A stretch of 64,000 nt of DNA from Siderastrea siderea (GCA_964030785.1 OZ034979.1:6071423-6135422); one strand, 5' to 3'; shown: positions 11,960-24,160, counted from the first letter of the stretch. Notes: generated from the sequence alone by a model not told the origin. Program-made: numbers and translations.

Positions 11960-12785
11960 GCTTACTGTATAGGGTATGCATGTCGCTTCAGAGCTGCAGC
12001 CTTAGAACAATAAGGGTAGGCTTGCATCTTAGAATTTGGTTTAGTGTGCACATCCGACTTTAGATGCGGCTGGAGGCTTAGGTTTAGTAAGTTGTCTAAG
12101 ATGTGGCTTAGGGTGCACATACAACATTTGATGTGGCATTGGGTTTACATGTGGCTTAGGAGGTGGCATAGGATGCATTTGCAGCTTAACCCTTTACACC
12201 CTAAGCCCTGTTGAACATGAAATTTCTCTTTACATGATCACTACTTGTTTGCACATTCAAGTGACAAGAATAAAGGAAGTGATTGCTGAGGATAAGATGT
12301 CTTGATGTTTAGACAAATTCTCCTTACTAGTTTCATAAGAAATCTATGGAGATCAGTAATGAGAATATGCATTTTTATATCAGGGTTTAAAGGGTTAAGG
12401 TACTCCTGTGTCTTGTGATTTAGGAAACATAGGGTCTCAGGGGTCCGTTTCTCAAAAGTCCCGATATCTTTTCCGGCCATGGAAAGCTATTTTATGTGCG
12501 TGATGTTTACATTGAAGACTCAAATTTTTTTGGTTTTTAAAGCTGAGCAATAAAATTCTAGGTTGGTATTAAAACAAGTCGCGGGGATATGTGGACTAAA
12601 AATTACGCCAACATACTATAGAGGATGTAGTTTGGGGTGCGCATGTGTCTTGTATGTAGGATATGATGCTGCTGAGATGCATATAATTATGCAGCCTAAG
12701 ATTCTGCTTAGAGCATGCTTGTGGCTTAGGTTGAGGCAAAAGTTGCACACGTGGCTTAGGATGTGGCTTGCGTGTCAGAGAAAAT
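11960..12785. repeat. Degenerate GTGGCTTAGG minisatellite
   Basis: Many imperfect copies of GTGGCTTAGG(A/G)TG occur at 12000-12185 and again at 12590-12780. The gap is explained by a TTAA-bounded MITE at 12186-12397 and a second repeat fragment at ~12437-12540. Confidence 0.7.
12186..12397. mobile_element. TTAA-bounded MITE (CCCTTTA family)
   Basis: It starts TTAACCCTTTA and ends AAAGGGTTAA, about 212 bp. It shares the inner AAATTTCTC and AATATGCAT words with the other family copies in this window. It interrupts the GGCTTAGG minisatellite. Confidence 0.85.
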
Positions 12786-13313
12786 GGTAGCTTTCTTTTC
12801 TTCATTTAAACCACCAAATAATTGAGACATTCAGTCTCTTTATAATAAGATTCAGTGTAGCCATGGAAAAAACCAACTTTCGTGTATGACAAACAATTCA
12901 GTAATAACTGATAATGTTAGGTGCTGAAGAACAGTCCTTAAAACCAAATAATATTATTGCATTGTCAATCTGAACTTCAGTCCATGGAATACAAAATGAC
13001 ACAACATTTTTAGACTGTACAGGTGTAAGAATCGGCTCTAACTTAAATCTGTCTTCTGACTTTTAACTTACACCTTTTCTAACCAACTAATTTGGAGACA
13101 GACAAAGACAGACTTTGTGATCATTTACAATTGTAGCAGTATATACATATCAAATGCTGCAACTGCTAGGTTGATTCATTCTGTGATATCAGAAGAATTG
13201 TTTAAAAAAAATTAGTTGTAAAAGACTTAAATGTATAAACACAAATACAGTTGTAGGCGACTATGCTAGATTAAGTACTCTGATACTCTTGAGTTCAACC
13301 TGTTTACCAAAGG

Positions 13314-13591
13314 CAGGGCTGCAAATAATTTTTCTTTCTTGAAAGGACATTTGTCTGACCCAGTCTCCATTTTGGTCGGACAAAACAGAAATGTGGCCAG
13401 ACGTTTTTTTTTATTATTATTATTATTTTACATGAAAATCGTTTTGAAAGGATTATTTTTTATCATTATTTTCTTGTTATTTAGTAAAAAATTTGTCTGG
13501 ACATGATGTCCTTCCAAAGGTAAAATTTCGTCAGACATGGGCCAATTTTAGTCAGACATTGTCTGATGACCGACAGTTATTTGCAGCTCTG
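13314..13591. mobile_element. hAT-like MITE
   Basis: Terminal inverted repeats CAGGGCTGCAAATAA and TTATTTGCAGCTCTG, about 278 bp, with a T-rich (ATT)n centre. CAGRG-type ends are characteristic of hAT elements; I could not confirm an 8-bp target duplication. Confidence 0.65.
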
Positions 13592-14094
13592 AAATGACTT
13601 TCAAAAGAAGGGCTACTGTCACCTGAATGATCACACTAGACAGACTACTGATATTCATGGATTCAAACTACTGGCCTTGATGAGACTTAACCTTTTCACC
13701 TTACTGACATTTCAACCAGCATACATGTATTAATTCCAACCCCTAAAGGGGAACATGGATATTAAAGAAGGGGCTGACGGTGACTTCCAGAGGAGGGTAT
13801 TTATGGTGAGAGGATGGGGCTCAATAGATCTTTATCAGTAGTCTATTTCTCTGTTGTAAATTCATATTCAGCCATTTGTGTGGAGTTTTCAGAAAGGATA
13901 CTGACATAAGACATGATTTGTCACCCAAAATATTGAGCTGTTTTCTGCTGTGAGTTCAAATTCTGGCTCTTTTTAAGCCAAGTTCAAATTTTGGCCATTC
14001 TGTTTTAAATTTTGCTTCTACAAGCCTGGTATTCCGTTTTTTTTTTAAATTTGGGATGCACAACGTGATACTTAAGCTCAACTTGAGACCATCA

Positions 14095-14690
14095 AAGATT
14101 TTGCAATTTAGGATTTAATTTACAGACTCCAAAAATGTAGAACCACCTTGTACAGCATAATAAACAGCACCACAGGAAAGTACTGCTCAGTGGCTTTCTT
14201 TTGAATGGTCACACTTGAAATTTCATCCACAGACTCAAAAATTCAAACCTCCTTGTACTGCAGAATAAAGAAGTGCCACTGTAAAGTAACGCTTAATCAA
14301 AGTGGCTCCATTGCTTTCATTTGAATAGTAAACTTTAGTGTTTTGCCCACAGTCTCAAAAGGTAGAACCACCTCATACAACATGATGAACAGCACCACAG
14401 GAAAGTACTGCTCTGCAGTTAAGCTTTCATTTGAATGGTCACATTTTAGAATTTCATCCACGAACTCGAAATGTAGTCCACTTTGGCAGGCATAATAAAC
14501 AGCACCACAAGAAAGTACTGCTCAGTAGCTTTCATTTGAATGGTCACACTTTAGGATTTCATCCACAGACTCAACAGTTAGAACCACCTTGTACATCATA
14601 ATAAACAGCACCACAGGAAAGTACTGTTCAGTAGCTTTCATTTGAATGGTCACAATTAGGATTTCATCCACATCTAGAAATTTGAAGTTG
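14095..14690 (-). repeat. 106-bp tandem repeat, array B
   Basis: About five to six units in the orientation opposite to array A, with AAACAGCACCACAGGAAAGT repeated at each period. Units differ by substitutions and small deletions. Confidence 0.92.
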
Positions 14691-15073
14691 GCCAAAATAT
14701 AGGGATTGTCTGTGTTCAATCTGCAACTGAGGGGGTTTTAGGTGAGGGTTCGACTTCCTCTGTTTTCTGTTTTTTTTTTAGAAACAGTTCCCCATGATCA
14801 AAAAAAATATTAATAATTTTTTTCATTCCCCTATCCCATTTCATTACCCCAATCCCCTCATTGTAACAAAAAAACATTTGATCTACTGGCTTTGATAACT
14901 GGGATTCACTATCTTGGGTTTCTGGAACCCATCTTTATTTTGGGGATGGGGGAAACCTTACTGGGCTTTCTCTATTTTTTTACGGCTAGCCTTTTGTTAT
15001 GTATGTACATGTATGTAGGTAGAAACAGACATTCTACCCAACATGTCTTAACCAAAACTGTGTGCTTTTCCAG

Positions 15074-15190
15074 GTAAAAATAGCCTTGACTGGGAAAGCA
15101 GAGAAACTGGAGACCTCAGTGTAGCACTGTATATTTGGAAGTAGCTCAACAGAGGCAACATAGCCCACACCACTGCACTGCTTCAGAAAG
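15074..15190 (+). ncRNA. Putative lncRNA exon a
   Basis: 117 bp between acceptor TTTTCCAG and donor GTGAGACTTC. Stops occur in all frames. Its 5' half (AATAGCCTTGACTGGGA) recurs in the exon at 16949-17018, and its 3' half resembles the exons at 15386 and 17549. Confidence 0.5.
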
Positions 15191-15385
15191 GTGAGACTTC
15201 AAATTGTAATGGAATCCAGTCCTGCTTAGGCATGGAGTAGAGTTTGATCAAAATCTGTTGTTTTGGTTCCAAACAGTGGCTGTGTACTTACAAAGCGTGC
15301 AACGAAAGGGTGGAAGGCTATAATTACCAGTCCTTTTCTGGCATTTTAGTTTTTCTACTGATGGTTTGATTTTGTATTGTATTAG

Positions 15386-15478
15386 AGCCAAGCAAGTTTA
15401 AGAGCACTTCTTTACGAACTCAAAAACAGAAACTCGACAGAGGAGACATCACTCACACTTTGGCATTGCTTTTAAAAG
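15386..15478 (+). ncRNA. Putative lncRNA exon b
   Basis: 93 bp between acceptor GTATTAG and donor GTGAGACTTC. It contains CAGAAACTCGACAGAGGAGA and ends GCATTGCTTTTAAAAG, a diverged copy of the exon ending at 17617. Confidence 0.5.
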
Positions 15479-16169
15479 GTGAGACTTCAAATTGTTACCA
15501 AATCTGTACTGCGATCGTATGGGAGCTAGTTCCGTTTATGTGTGGACATCAAATTTGTTATTTTGTTTGGTTACCTACGCACTCATTTCACAAAACAAAT
15601 TCAGTTGGAGGAGGGCGTGGAAAAGAAGTTGGGGGGGGGAGGTAATGGTGATCTTTTTACCTTTTCCTATGTACCATAAAAGCTTTGTTAAGGCACCCCT
15701 CTCTTTTAAGCCCCCCTCTCTAATAATCTCTTTTGGAAACCGGATTTTGTAATAACCCCTCCCCTCCTCTCTATTAAGTCTCCCTCCTCCCCCAGTAAAA
15801 TGAACTGTATGAAGCCTTTATTAATATTTTTTCAGCCAGTTCATTGGGAAATTTGGTCTTTCATTTCCCAGAAGTACCATTATATTAGAGTATAAATTAT
15901 GGGGTATGGTTGTAATTCTGGCTAATTTGAGTTTTTATTAGATTTTATATTTGAAATAAGCCCCCCCCCCCCTTTCTGAGGCCGAAAATTAAATAAGCCC
16001 CCCGAGGCTTAAAATAGAGCTTTTACGGTAGCAATTCAATGTTGCTGCCAAGTATGTCTTACCTCATCTGGACTACCAATTTATACCAAATTATGTTACT
16101 TTTATATATTATAACATAATAACATCCCTTTGAAAAATGCTAAATCCACATACTACCCATGGCACATTA

Positions 16170-16253
16170 CAACCTCGTTCCCAGGGTCTCTCTTCTTCCT
16201 GTCCCCTGGAGCTCCAGGGAACGGGAAGAAGAGAGACCCTGGGAACGAGGTTG
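16170..16253. mobile_element. 84-bp palindromic MITE with 9-bp target duplication
   Basis: Ends CAACCTCGTTCCCAGGGTCT and its reverse complement. It is flanked on both sides by GGCACATTA (16161-16169 and 16254-16262). A 9-bp duplication suggests Mutator-like transposition. Confidence 0.85.
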
Positions 16254-16948
16254 GGCACATTACAAAAAATATTTTGACCGATTTCGTTCAGCTATTACGT
16301 TTTCAAATAACGTTTTTATTTTTGTTTGCAGCATGCCTTATGTATCCTCGTAAGTTTCTTTCGGATAAGGGGGAAGAAATAACCTACCTTTTTTGACTTG
16401 GTGATTCTTCAAGAAGAAGCATCTTTAGGTAAGTATTATTTGATAAACTCGCCTTTCTAAGGGAAAAAAAACTTTGCATTTATTGCATTTATTTTGATTT
16501 GGGAGAAATTCCCATTATAGAATAGAGATTTCCTTTTAAAACAATCTAGGAAACTGAAGTCAACTGATGTCTTCGTTCAATTTCCAACAGGGAATTTAGG
16601 TGAGGGGCTCACCACTCCCTCTGTCCCGGTTTATTACTTTAGGTTCATTTCCTTCCTAAATTTCGTTTTTGGTTTTTAATTCAGTCATTTTGTTTGTTTC
16701 ATTCCCCTCTCCCATTTCGTTACTCCAATCGCTCTAATTGTAAGCAAGTCCATAAGCGTCAGTGATCTAGTAGTTATGATAACTGGGACTCACTATCTTG
16801 AGTTTTCCGAGCCCGTCTTTATTTCGGGGAGGAGGGAGACCTTCCCGGCTTTTTCCTAATGCTTTTACGGCTTCCCTTTTGTTATGTATGTAGGTAGAAA
16901 CAGATGTGCTACCCAACATTTCTTAACAACATCTGTGTCTCTTTTCAG

Positions 16949-17018
16949 GTGACAATAGCCTTGACTGGGACAAATGCAGCAGAGAAACTGTCGACCTCAA
17001 TATAGCATGTATTAGGAG
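16949..17018 (+). ncRNA. Putative lncRNA exon c
   Basis: 70 bp between acceptor TCTTTTCAG and donor GTGAGACTTG. It is a clear diverged duplicate of 15074-15145; the upstream intron sequence (GTTATGTATGTAGGTAGAAAC) is duplicated too. Confidence 0.5.
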
Positions 17019-17080
17019 GTGAGACTTGATACAGAACTTTGTATTTACATTAAAGTAAGCCAGCTCTGTTTAGGTTTAGG

Positions 17081-17329
17081 ATCAGGGGCCCATTTCTCGA
17101 AACTCCTGATAACTTTCTGGGTCCGAAAATTATTTTAGGTGCACAATATTCTCCAATAGCTATACAATTTTTATTGATTTTGAAAGCTAAATTTTAATCT
17201 TTATAATATCGTGAAGCATATTGCTAAGTTTGGGCCAATAATTACCATTAGCTGATAAATAAATGAGCTCGAAAAAATACCTACTGGGCCCGGAAAGTTA
17301 TCGGGAGTTTCGAGAAACGGGCCCCTGAT
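17081..17329. mobile_element. Palindromic MITE (GGGGCCC...TCTCGAAACTCC family)
   Basis: Ends ATCAGGGGCCCATTTCTCGA and TCGAGAAACGGGCCCCTGAT with long complementary arms around an AT-rich loop. It lies inside the lncRNA intron. A related partial copy starts at ~12437. Confidence 0.85.
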
Positions 17330-17548
17330 CTGTAAAAGGGGATTAATACATTAGATATTTTGGCCCCAAATTGAGTTACTGTTTTGAGAACTGGGGTAGC
17401 CCCTTGTCCTCCGACGAGACGATGGAGAGCGGAGGCCTTTTGTACCTTTTCTGAGTTTTAAATTTTTCTTCTGGCACTTAAATTTTGTATTATCAGTTCA
17501 AGTCAAGCACGTTAACGAGCATTTCTAAAGAAGTTTTTTTCCCTGCAG

Positions 17549-17617
17549 GTAAATGTTCGTGAACAGAAACTGAACAGAGGGGACATAACTCACGCCAATT
17601 TGCATTGCTTTAAAAAG
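17549..17617 (+). ncRNA. Putative lncRNA exon d
   Basis: 69 bp between acceptor CCCTGCAG and donor GTGAGATTTC. It carries CAGAAACTGAACAGAGGGGA and GCATTGCTTTAAAAAG, matching exon b. The following intron start, ATTTCAAATTGTAATGGAAT, matches the intron after exon a. Confidence 0.5.
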
Positions 17618-17888
17618 GTGAGATTTCAAATTGTAATGGAATCCATATTGTGATCAAATGGGAGCCAGTTCTGTTTAGGAGTGGACTAGACTGTGATCAA
17701 ACAGGGGCAGTGTACCTACTAAGTGGGAACCCAACCCCCTCCCCCCTGACAAAACAAATTTCTATGAGGAGGGACGGGAAAGGCAGTTCTGAGAGGGTAA
17801 TGGTGAGATCTCTTTATCTTCTCCATTATAGCGTTTTAGCTTAAATGCCGAGTTTTTCTTCATGTGACATTTTTCTATCTCTTTACAG

Positions 17889-17971
17889 ATGAACATGACA
17901 GGTGGAAAGCGAAACAAGACACTAAGTGTCAACCTCAACGTCAACCGTGAGATCTAGTTCATTATAGAGAG
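17889..17971 (+). ncRNA. Putative lncRNA exon e
   Basis: 83 bp between acceptor TTTACAG and donor GTGAGC. A short ATG-initiated frame is open for only a few codons. It has no duplicate elsewhere in the window. Confidence 0.4.
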
Positions 17972-18476
17972 GTGAGCTTAATATATTCTGTGACTTTGCA
18001 GCATTTCTTGTCTGGAATAAGGCTAACTGGGATTTTTAACCTGAAATGGATAGGAATCAGCTTTCAGTTAATTCCAAGCGTGTCTATTTTTATTTTTAAG
18101 GAATATTTATCTTGCAATGAAAGACAGAAACAATAGAACCCATCCCTTAAGGATTGTAATATTTATGAGAGCTGTATGTACAGTGTATGTTGTCAAGAGA
18201 TTGTTTGCAAAAGAAATTTCAGCTGTGGACTGTGGTTAGTTCAGATAGCGAATATTTCGAGCATTTAGATTTGACAGTTGAGATCCCAAATAAAAGATAA
18301 TTTTGGCGCCATTTGTGGTCATAGTTCAAGATAGTGACTAGAAGAAAACAAAAGAACAAAACAAAATAGAGCCCACAATCAATGAACGAAAAAAGTGTAT
18401 CTGTGTGTGTAGCTTTAAACTTACTGATTTCCAAAACGCCCTTACATTAAATTATACAGTATTGTTTTTTTTTTAG

Positions 18477-18548
18477 GAAACAAGATACAAGGAACCTTCC
18501 GAAGTTGCAACCAAGGAACAAAGATTGTCAACTTAACAAGGACTAGAG
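18477..18548 (+). ncRNA. Putative lncRNA exon f
   Basis: 72 bp after a strong polypyrimidine acceptor (TTTTTTTTAG) and before GTAGAA. Stops occur in every frame. The 3' end of the transcript is not identified. Confidence 0.35.
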
Positions 18549-18590
18549 GTAGAAAAACTAGCTTTAAAAAGCGCAGCTTATTGAAACGTT

Positions 18591-18750
18591 TACCGTATTC
18601 ACCCGCAGTTAGGCCACAATGTCTCAAGAAAATGCGGCTCAAAAGCGTGCGCAATCATCCGTCATGTATAGAAAATGCATAGCACTTTTTTTGGAAATGG
18701 TGTAAGGTGCGTCTAAACGTAGCTGTGGCCTATATGAGGGTAAATACGGC
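18591..18750. mobile_element. Short TIR element
   Basis: Ends TACCGTATTCACCCGCAGTTAGG and the near reverse complement of it (CCTATATGAGGGTAAATACGG-type), about 160 bp. Non-coding. Confidence 0.65.
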
Positions 18751-19369
18751 AGATTGCGGTAATGTTGCCCTTAATTCGTCTAAAGGAACAAGGAATTATA
18801 AGAGGACAGAATTTTTTATTTTCAAGATACAGTGCAACTCGAGATATAGAACAAAAAATTCGTAGCGCTGTCTAGTAATTTATAGCGTCTAGAGAACGAA
18901 ATGTTAAATTTTCCAAACGTGCGTTCGTCCAAACTTGAGTCCTAGAATGCAAAATATATTTCAGTGCTATAATCACTGATCACTACACTCAAAACATAAT
19001 TGCTTGCCACGCTGAACTATCATCACACTACAGTTGACATAGGAGTACATTTATTTTTTTGGCGGAATTTAGTCTTGTAGTAATGGTAGCTGAATCCAGT
19101 TTGTCGCAATTGTGCATAACATTACCGGGAAGAAAAACCATCCGTTTGCTGTTTAAACGGGACAAGAGACTCGGACTCGCCTGTTTTAGTTCTAGTCCTG
19201 TCAGAAAGAAGAAAAAAAGGATGTTGAGATTGAAGCAACTAATCTTAAATTGTTACAAGTCAATTATGACGCCAAATCTCTCCACAGAAACAGAAACAAA
19301 ACACGAAACAAAATCGCTTACGAAAAAGGGAAGGGCTGCTCAATATCGCAATAAATTCCGTAGAATCAT

Positions 19370-20025
19370 CAACAGGCTCAACCAACTTGTACAGGACAAT
19401 AAACAGCACCACAGGAAAGTACCGCTCAGTAGCTTTCATGTGAATGTCCACACTTTAGGATTACACCCACAGACGCAAAAGTTAGAACCACCTTGCACAG
19501 CATAATAAACAGCACCACAGGAAAGTACTGCTCAGTAGCTTTCATTTGAATGGTCACACTTTAGGATTTCATCAACAGACTCAAAAGTTAGAACCACCTT
19601 GTACAGCATAATAAACAGCACCACAGGTAAGTACTGCTCAATAGCTTTCATTTGAATGGTCACACTTCAGGATTTCATCCACAGACTCAAAAGTTAGAAC
19701 CAACTAGTACAGCATAATAAACAGCACCACAGGAAAGTACTGCTCAGTAGCTTTCATTTGAATGGTCACACTTCAGGATTTCATCCACAGACTCAAAAGT
19801 TAGAACCAACTAGTACAGCATAATAAACAAACTCCACAGGAAAGCACGGCTCAATAGCTTTCATTTGAATGGTACACTTAAAGATTTCGACCACAGACTC
19901 AAAAGTTAGAACCACCTTGTACAGCATAATAAACAGCATCACAGGAAAGCACTACTAAGTAGCTTTCATTTGAATAGTCACACTTTAGAATTTCATCCAC
20001 TCACTCGAAAGTAAGAACCTTCAGT
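19370..20025 (-). repeat. 106-bp tandem repeat, array C
   Basis: About six units. AAACAGCACC recurs at 19401, 19507, 19613 and 19719, giving an exact 106-bp period, with units about 90% alike. This is the most regular of the five arrays. Confidence 0.95.
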
Positions 20026-20286
20026 TTATCAAAAGAGTGAAACTTGGAACTCTCTCGTCTGTTCAAAAATCTGTTTTCAGTGAAAGTTTTCAGGCTTAGC
20101 CGGCACGACTTTTCAGTGAAAATGTTACACTGTTATCTTTTGTTATTTTTTGGCAACTTGAAAATATTCAGTTGCTGCAGTAAGATACACCTGCAAGATT
20201 TTAGTACTTGTATGATATTATATTTTGGAAAAAAGGGAAAAAAATCTTGTCGTGAAAGATGTTATTCATCGTGGTTTGAAATGACA

Positions 20287-20620
20287 GTTCAGTTAATCGT
20301 CTGTCTTACGATTTAGTCACCTTGATGTGGATCGCGACTTTTCGTCCACTAAACTGCTGTTCTTCATCAGGCGTTGGTGTCGACTGGCTGTGTATTAGTA
20401 TAAGTAGCACTTTGGTTGTTTGTGATTGGTGCATTTCGATCCTCATTGTTCTGTTTAGACGGGGATCGAAATGCACCAATCACAAACAACCAAGGTGCTA
20501 CTTATACTGACACACATCCAGTCGACACCAACGCCTGATGAAGACCAGCAGTATAGCGGTCGAAACGTCGTGATCCACATCAAAGTGACGAAATCGCGAG
20601 ACAAACGATTAACTGGACTA
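20287..20620. mobile_element. Head-to-head Penelope-type terminal fragment with hammerhead-like core
   Basis: Two ~165-bp arms are reverse complements around position 20462. The right arm carries CTGATGA at 20535-20541 and GAAAC at 20562-20566, with GACC/GGTC pairing between them; the left arm holds a mutated copy. Many animal Penelope elements carry hammerhead ribozymes (established). I see an extra A after CTGATGA and no certain stem III, so ribozyme activity is unproven. Confidence 0.6.
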
Positions 20621-20749
20621 TATAAAAAATCTTGTGAAAACAGCTGTTTTGTCAGTGACAGCAGTAACAATACGAAATTATCAACTAAGTTATCCTCGCG
20701 GACGTTAAGAACTACTTCTTAGTCAAGCGTAGGGCCGTAGGATATTTTG

Positions 20750-23700
20750 GTCTACAATTTTATTAGTTTTGTGAAATGAAAAAAGGTAGCCATATTAGTT
20801 TGTTTTTAGTTCAGTTGCGTCTGTATGTCGGATCTTAGCAAGTTACAGACAAGACGATTACTAGCTATTACTCGAAGGAAACTGTAGGCCATTTTATTCT
20901 GTTTTCACTTTTCATTTATTTTACGGATTTTAAGCTTTACAAAAAGCGATTCCTCATGGAAAGCTATATTAGTTAGGCTAGTCTGTTTTTAGCGAATCGC
21001 GCCCATTTGTAATTTAATAATCAATAAAGATATAAAAAGTTACGAACAATTTGACAAATAGGGAAAGTATTAGGCCAGTTTAGTCCATTTTAAAATTGCG
21101 ATTTCTTAGGAAAATCGTCCATTTTGTCTGTTTTGAGCAAGAGGCTATTCTGTTGAATTTTTATGAACTGTAATGTGATGTGATTTTTAAAAGAAGGAAA
21201 ATTGCCTTTGCGTCTCTGCGCGCGAGAGCAGTTCGGGTTGTTAGCCGACTGTTTTGAAGGGAGAACACTCTTAACTACCATATTGTTGCTATGGAAAGTT
21301 CCTAACCATCATATCTTGGAAACCTCAACTTACACAGATAAGCTGCTTGGCCACATTTGCTTAATGGGAAAGGTTTTCAAGATTCTCGAGTCACAACCAT
21401 ATTTGGTAGGTCACGTGACCTGCTTAAGCACAAACGGCGTAAACTTTTGGTCATTTAAAACCGTGCCAAAATTTAATTAACACCAAGATGCAAAATCTGT
21501 CCTACCGGTTTCTTGAAATTTGTTTTATTATAGAAGTAATGACGTCATAGGTACATACATTTTCTGCTGTAGTTTTTCCGTTGTTTATGTTAACAGTATT
21601 TGCTTACGTCAGATTATAACGAAGGCTAATTTGTCTCCGACTCGTGAAAAAAAAAAATATATCGGAACCTTAGCTCTTTCTTCGAGTTTAAAGGGGTTTT
21701 TCTTTCTTATGCGCGGTTTGGGACTGGCATTAGCTTCGCACTCGCAATGTTGATTTTTAAAATTCAGATGGTCATCCACATACATTTTATCAATCCAGCA
21801 GCACAAGACACTGCCAAAATACTATCTGCAAAAATCCGTTAGCAACAACGCCAGGTCTGTAGTTAAGGGTCTCTCTCCTTAACTCTTCAATGCGCAAATG
21901 TTCTTGTTTAAATAAATATTAAGACATTTCTCCATGAGTTTTATTTCTCAAACCGGCACATGAAAAAGTACAAAATTAAAACTACAGATTGACGATGAGA
22001 GTTCGGCTTGGTGGAAATGGCAGAGAGATAATTCTGTAAAACTGGGAAAAAATGTATGTGACCAGAATGGATTTATTAGTTACGAAGACGGAGTCTGTTA
22101 GTGAAAAACGTAGGCCTTTTCAGTCTGTCAGTTAAATTGCATCCATAGCCGTTAGTCAGTTTTTAACAAGGATTTTAAAAGTTCCGAAAAACGGTGATTT
22201 CTCAGTAGAAAACGTAATCCATTTTATTTTGTCAATTGAAATTTGTTCTCCAAGGATATCAATGAAAATTCCATTCTGATTCAGCAATGATTTTAAAGCG
22301 GTTAATGTAAAGGCAATTTCTTAGTGAAGACGGTAGGACTTTTTAGACATTTTAGTCTGTTTTCATTCAAATTGCGTCTGTCAGTTTGAATTCAGCAAGG
22401 ATTATAAGGGAAAGTGGAAAACAGAGCTGAGGCCAAATTAAATTTAGTCTGTTTCCACTTAATGGAGACTATTTATCAGTTTCTAATTGAACAGGATTTT
22501 AAAAGTGACCAAAATGCGGTTTCTTGGTGAAAAACGTGGGCCAGTTGAGTTTGATTTAAGTTAAATTGCGTCCATTTATTAGCTACAATCGCAAGAATGT
22601 TGTTGACGTTTTTCGACTGAATCTTTCCTGGCATCAGCGACGGTGATTTCTTAGAAGAAAAAAGATTTTTCTAGTGGAAAATGTAACTAATTCAAACTGA
22701 CCCAGTCCGTTTTTCAGTTTTCAATGGATCATCAAGAATTAAAAAAAGTTACGAACAAAGTGATTACTTGGTGAAAAAATGTGGGCCAGTTTACTTTGTT
22801 TTCAGTTAAATTCCGTCCGTTTTTAAACAGTAACGATTTTAAAGGTTTTATGAAGAGGATTTCTTAATGAAACAATGTACATTTTAATGTTTTCTTTTTG
22901 TTTCTTTAAATTGCATCCGTTTGTTAGCTTTCAATCAGTCGGAACTTCGAGGTTTGAAAAAACTGTGTCCATTTGGTAGTTTTCAGAAGGAAAACAAAAA
23001 GGGCAAATTTTAGTCTGTTTTCAACCAAATTGTGTCCATCGTTTTATTGTTAGCTGGGTTTTTTACCCTTCTCTGCCGAATAGGGTCGACCGCTGAGGTG
23101 ATGGGCGGACTCAAACATTTCTAAAGCAATTAGAATTTTCGTCAAGCAGTCAATTTTATAGGCAACGGATTAAAAAGGAATAAATCTTTAGATACACGCA
23201 TCATTGTGAAAATTTTGACCAAATATGCCCGAGTTACGTACAAAAGAACCGATGACGTTTTCTTCCCAGATCGATTGCAACTCTGGGTATTCGCCCGGTA
23301 CTCTTACCAGCTATTGTTTTTTTTTAATCCCTGAAAAGGAATAAGGAAAACTGCGAAAAACAAGGATCTAATAAGGTCTACAAAAAAATCCGTAACAAAA
23401 AAAAGGAATCCAAATTTTTAGTTTTGCGCATGCGCCAAAAAACTACTCTCCTTATTGCTTCCAAATACTGTAGATGAAAAGATTGTAGAGTATTTGTAGA
23501 AATTTGCACTTTTAGCCATTTAAATACAACTTTAATGTGAATAAAAAGTTCTGTTTCTTTTGGCAAAAATCATAAGAAGATTTGTCAGTGCAAAATGAGA
23601 TAGTTTTTTTCTTTTGAGTTAAGTTGTATCGGTCTTTCAGTTGTCAAAAAGAGTTTTAAGGTTTTCGAGAACGAGTGCTATTTTCGCCACCGTAAAGTGG

Positions 23701-24000
23701 TCCAAAATTCTGTTTAGAGTCCATATTTTCAATTATTTGGCAGTGTCTACTAGGATTTTGAGATCAGACAATTTTTTTTAGGAAGTTGGCATATCAGTAC
23801 CAGTGAAAGTGCAGAGCAATCCTTTCGTTTCTGGCTTTAATTTTAGGCATTTGTTTCTGAGTTATGGGTAAGATTTGTTATGATTTTTCAGTACAATTTC
23901 TCCGGCTCTTGTTTTAGTAACTTACGTTTTGACTTTTTGTCAGTTTCCAGTTGAAACACGTTTATTCGGTAAAATTGTGGGCCATCTATATCTTTGAGGC
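20750..24000 (+). repeat. Highly degenerate ~100-bp tandem array
   Basis: Recurring words in order include GTGAAAAACGTAGGCC, TTTTAGTCTGTTTTCA, AAATTGCGTCCATT, GTTAG and GGATTTTAAAAG, seen at roughly 22110, 22205, 22325, 22420, 22530, 22680, 22770 and 22865, with older copies near 20880 and 20990. Spacing is 90-130 bp. No coding potential. Confidence 0.65.
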
Positions 24001-24160
24001 CCGGACAGACGGATGCATCATTTCCATTCAAGAACGTTGAACATTGTTGAATTTAACATATTACACACGTTTGGCCAACATAGAATAATGTTAGGTGATG
24101 GTGAATGTTATTGGATGGCGTTAAACGGAATTTGATTGCCATAACATGTTCTATTCAGCA

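Noticed and set aside
19059..19505. 148-codon open frame on the plus strand
   Set aside because: It starts at TTG, not ATG, has no domain I recognise, and its last ~45 codons run into 106-bp tandem array C.
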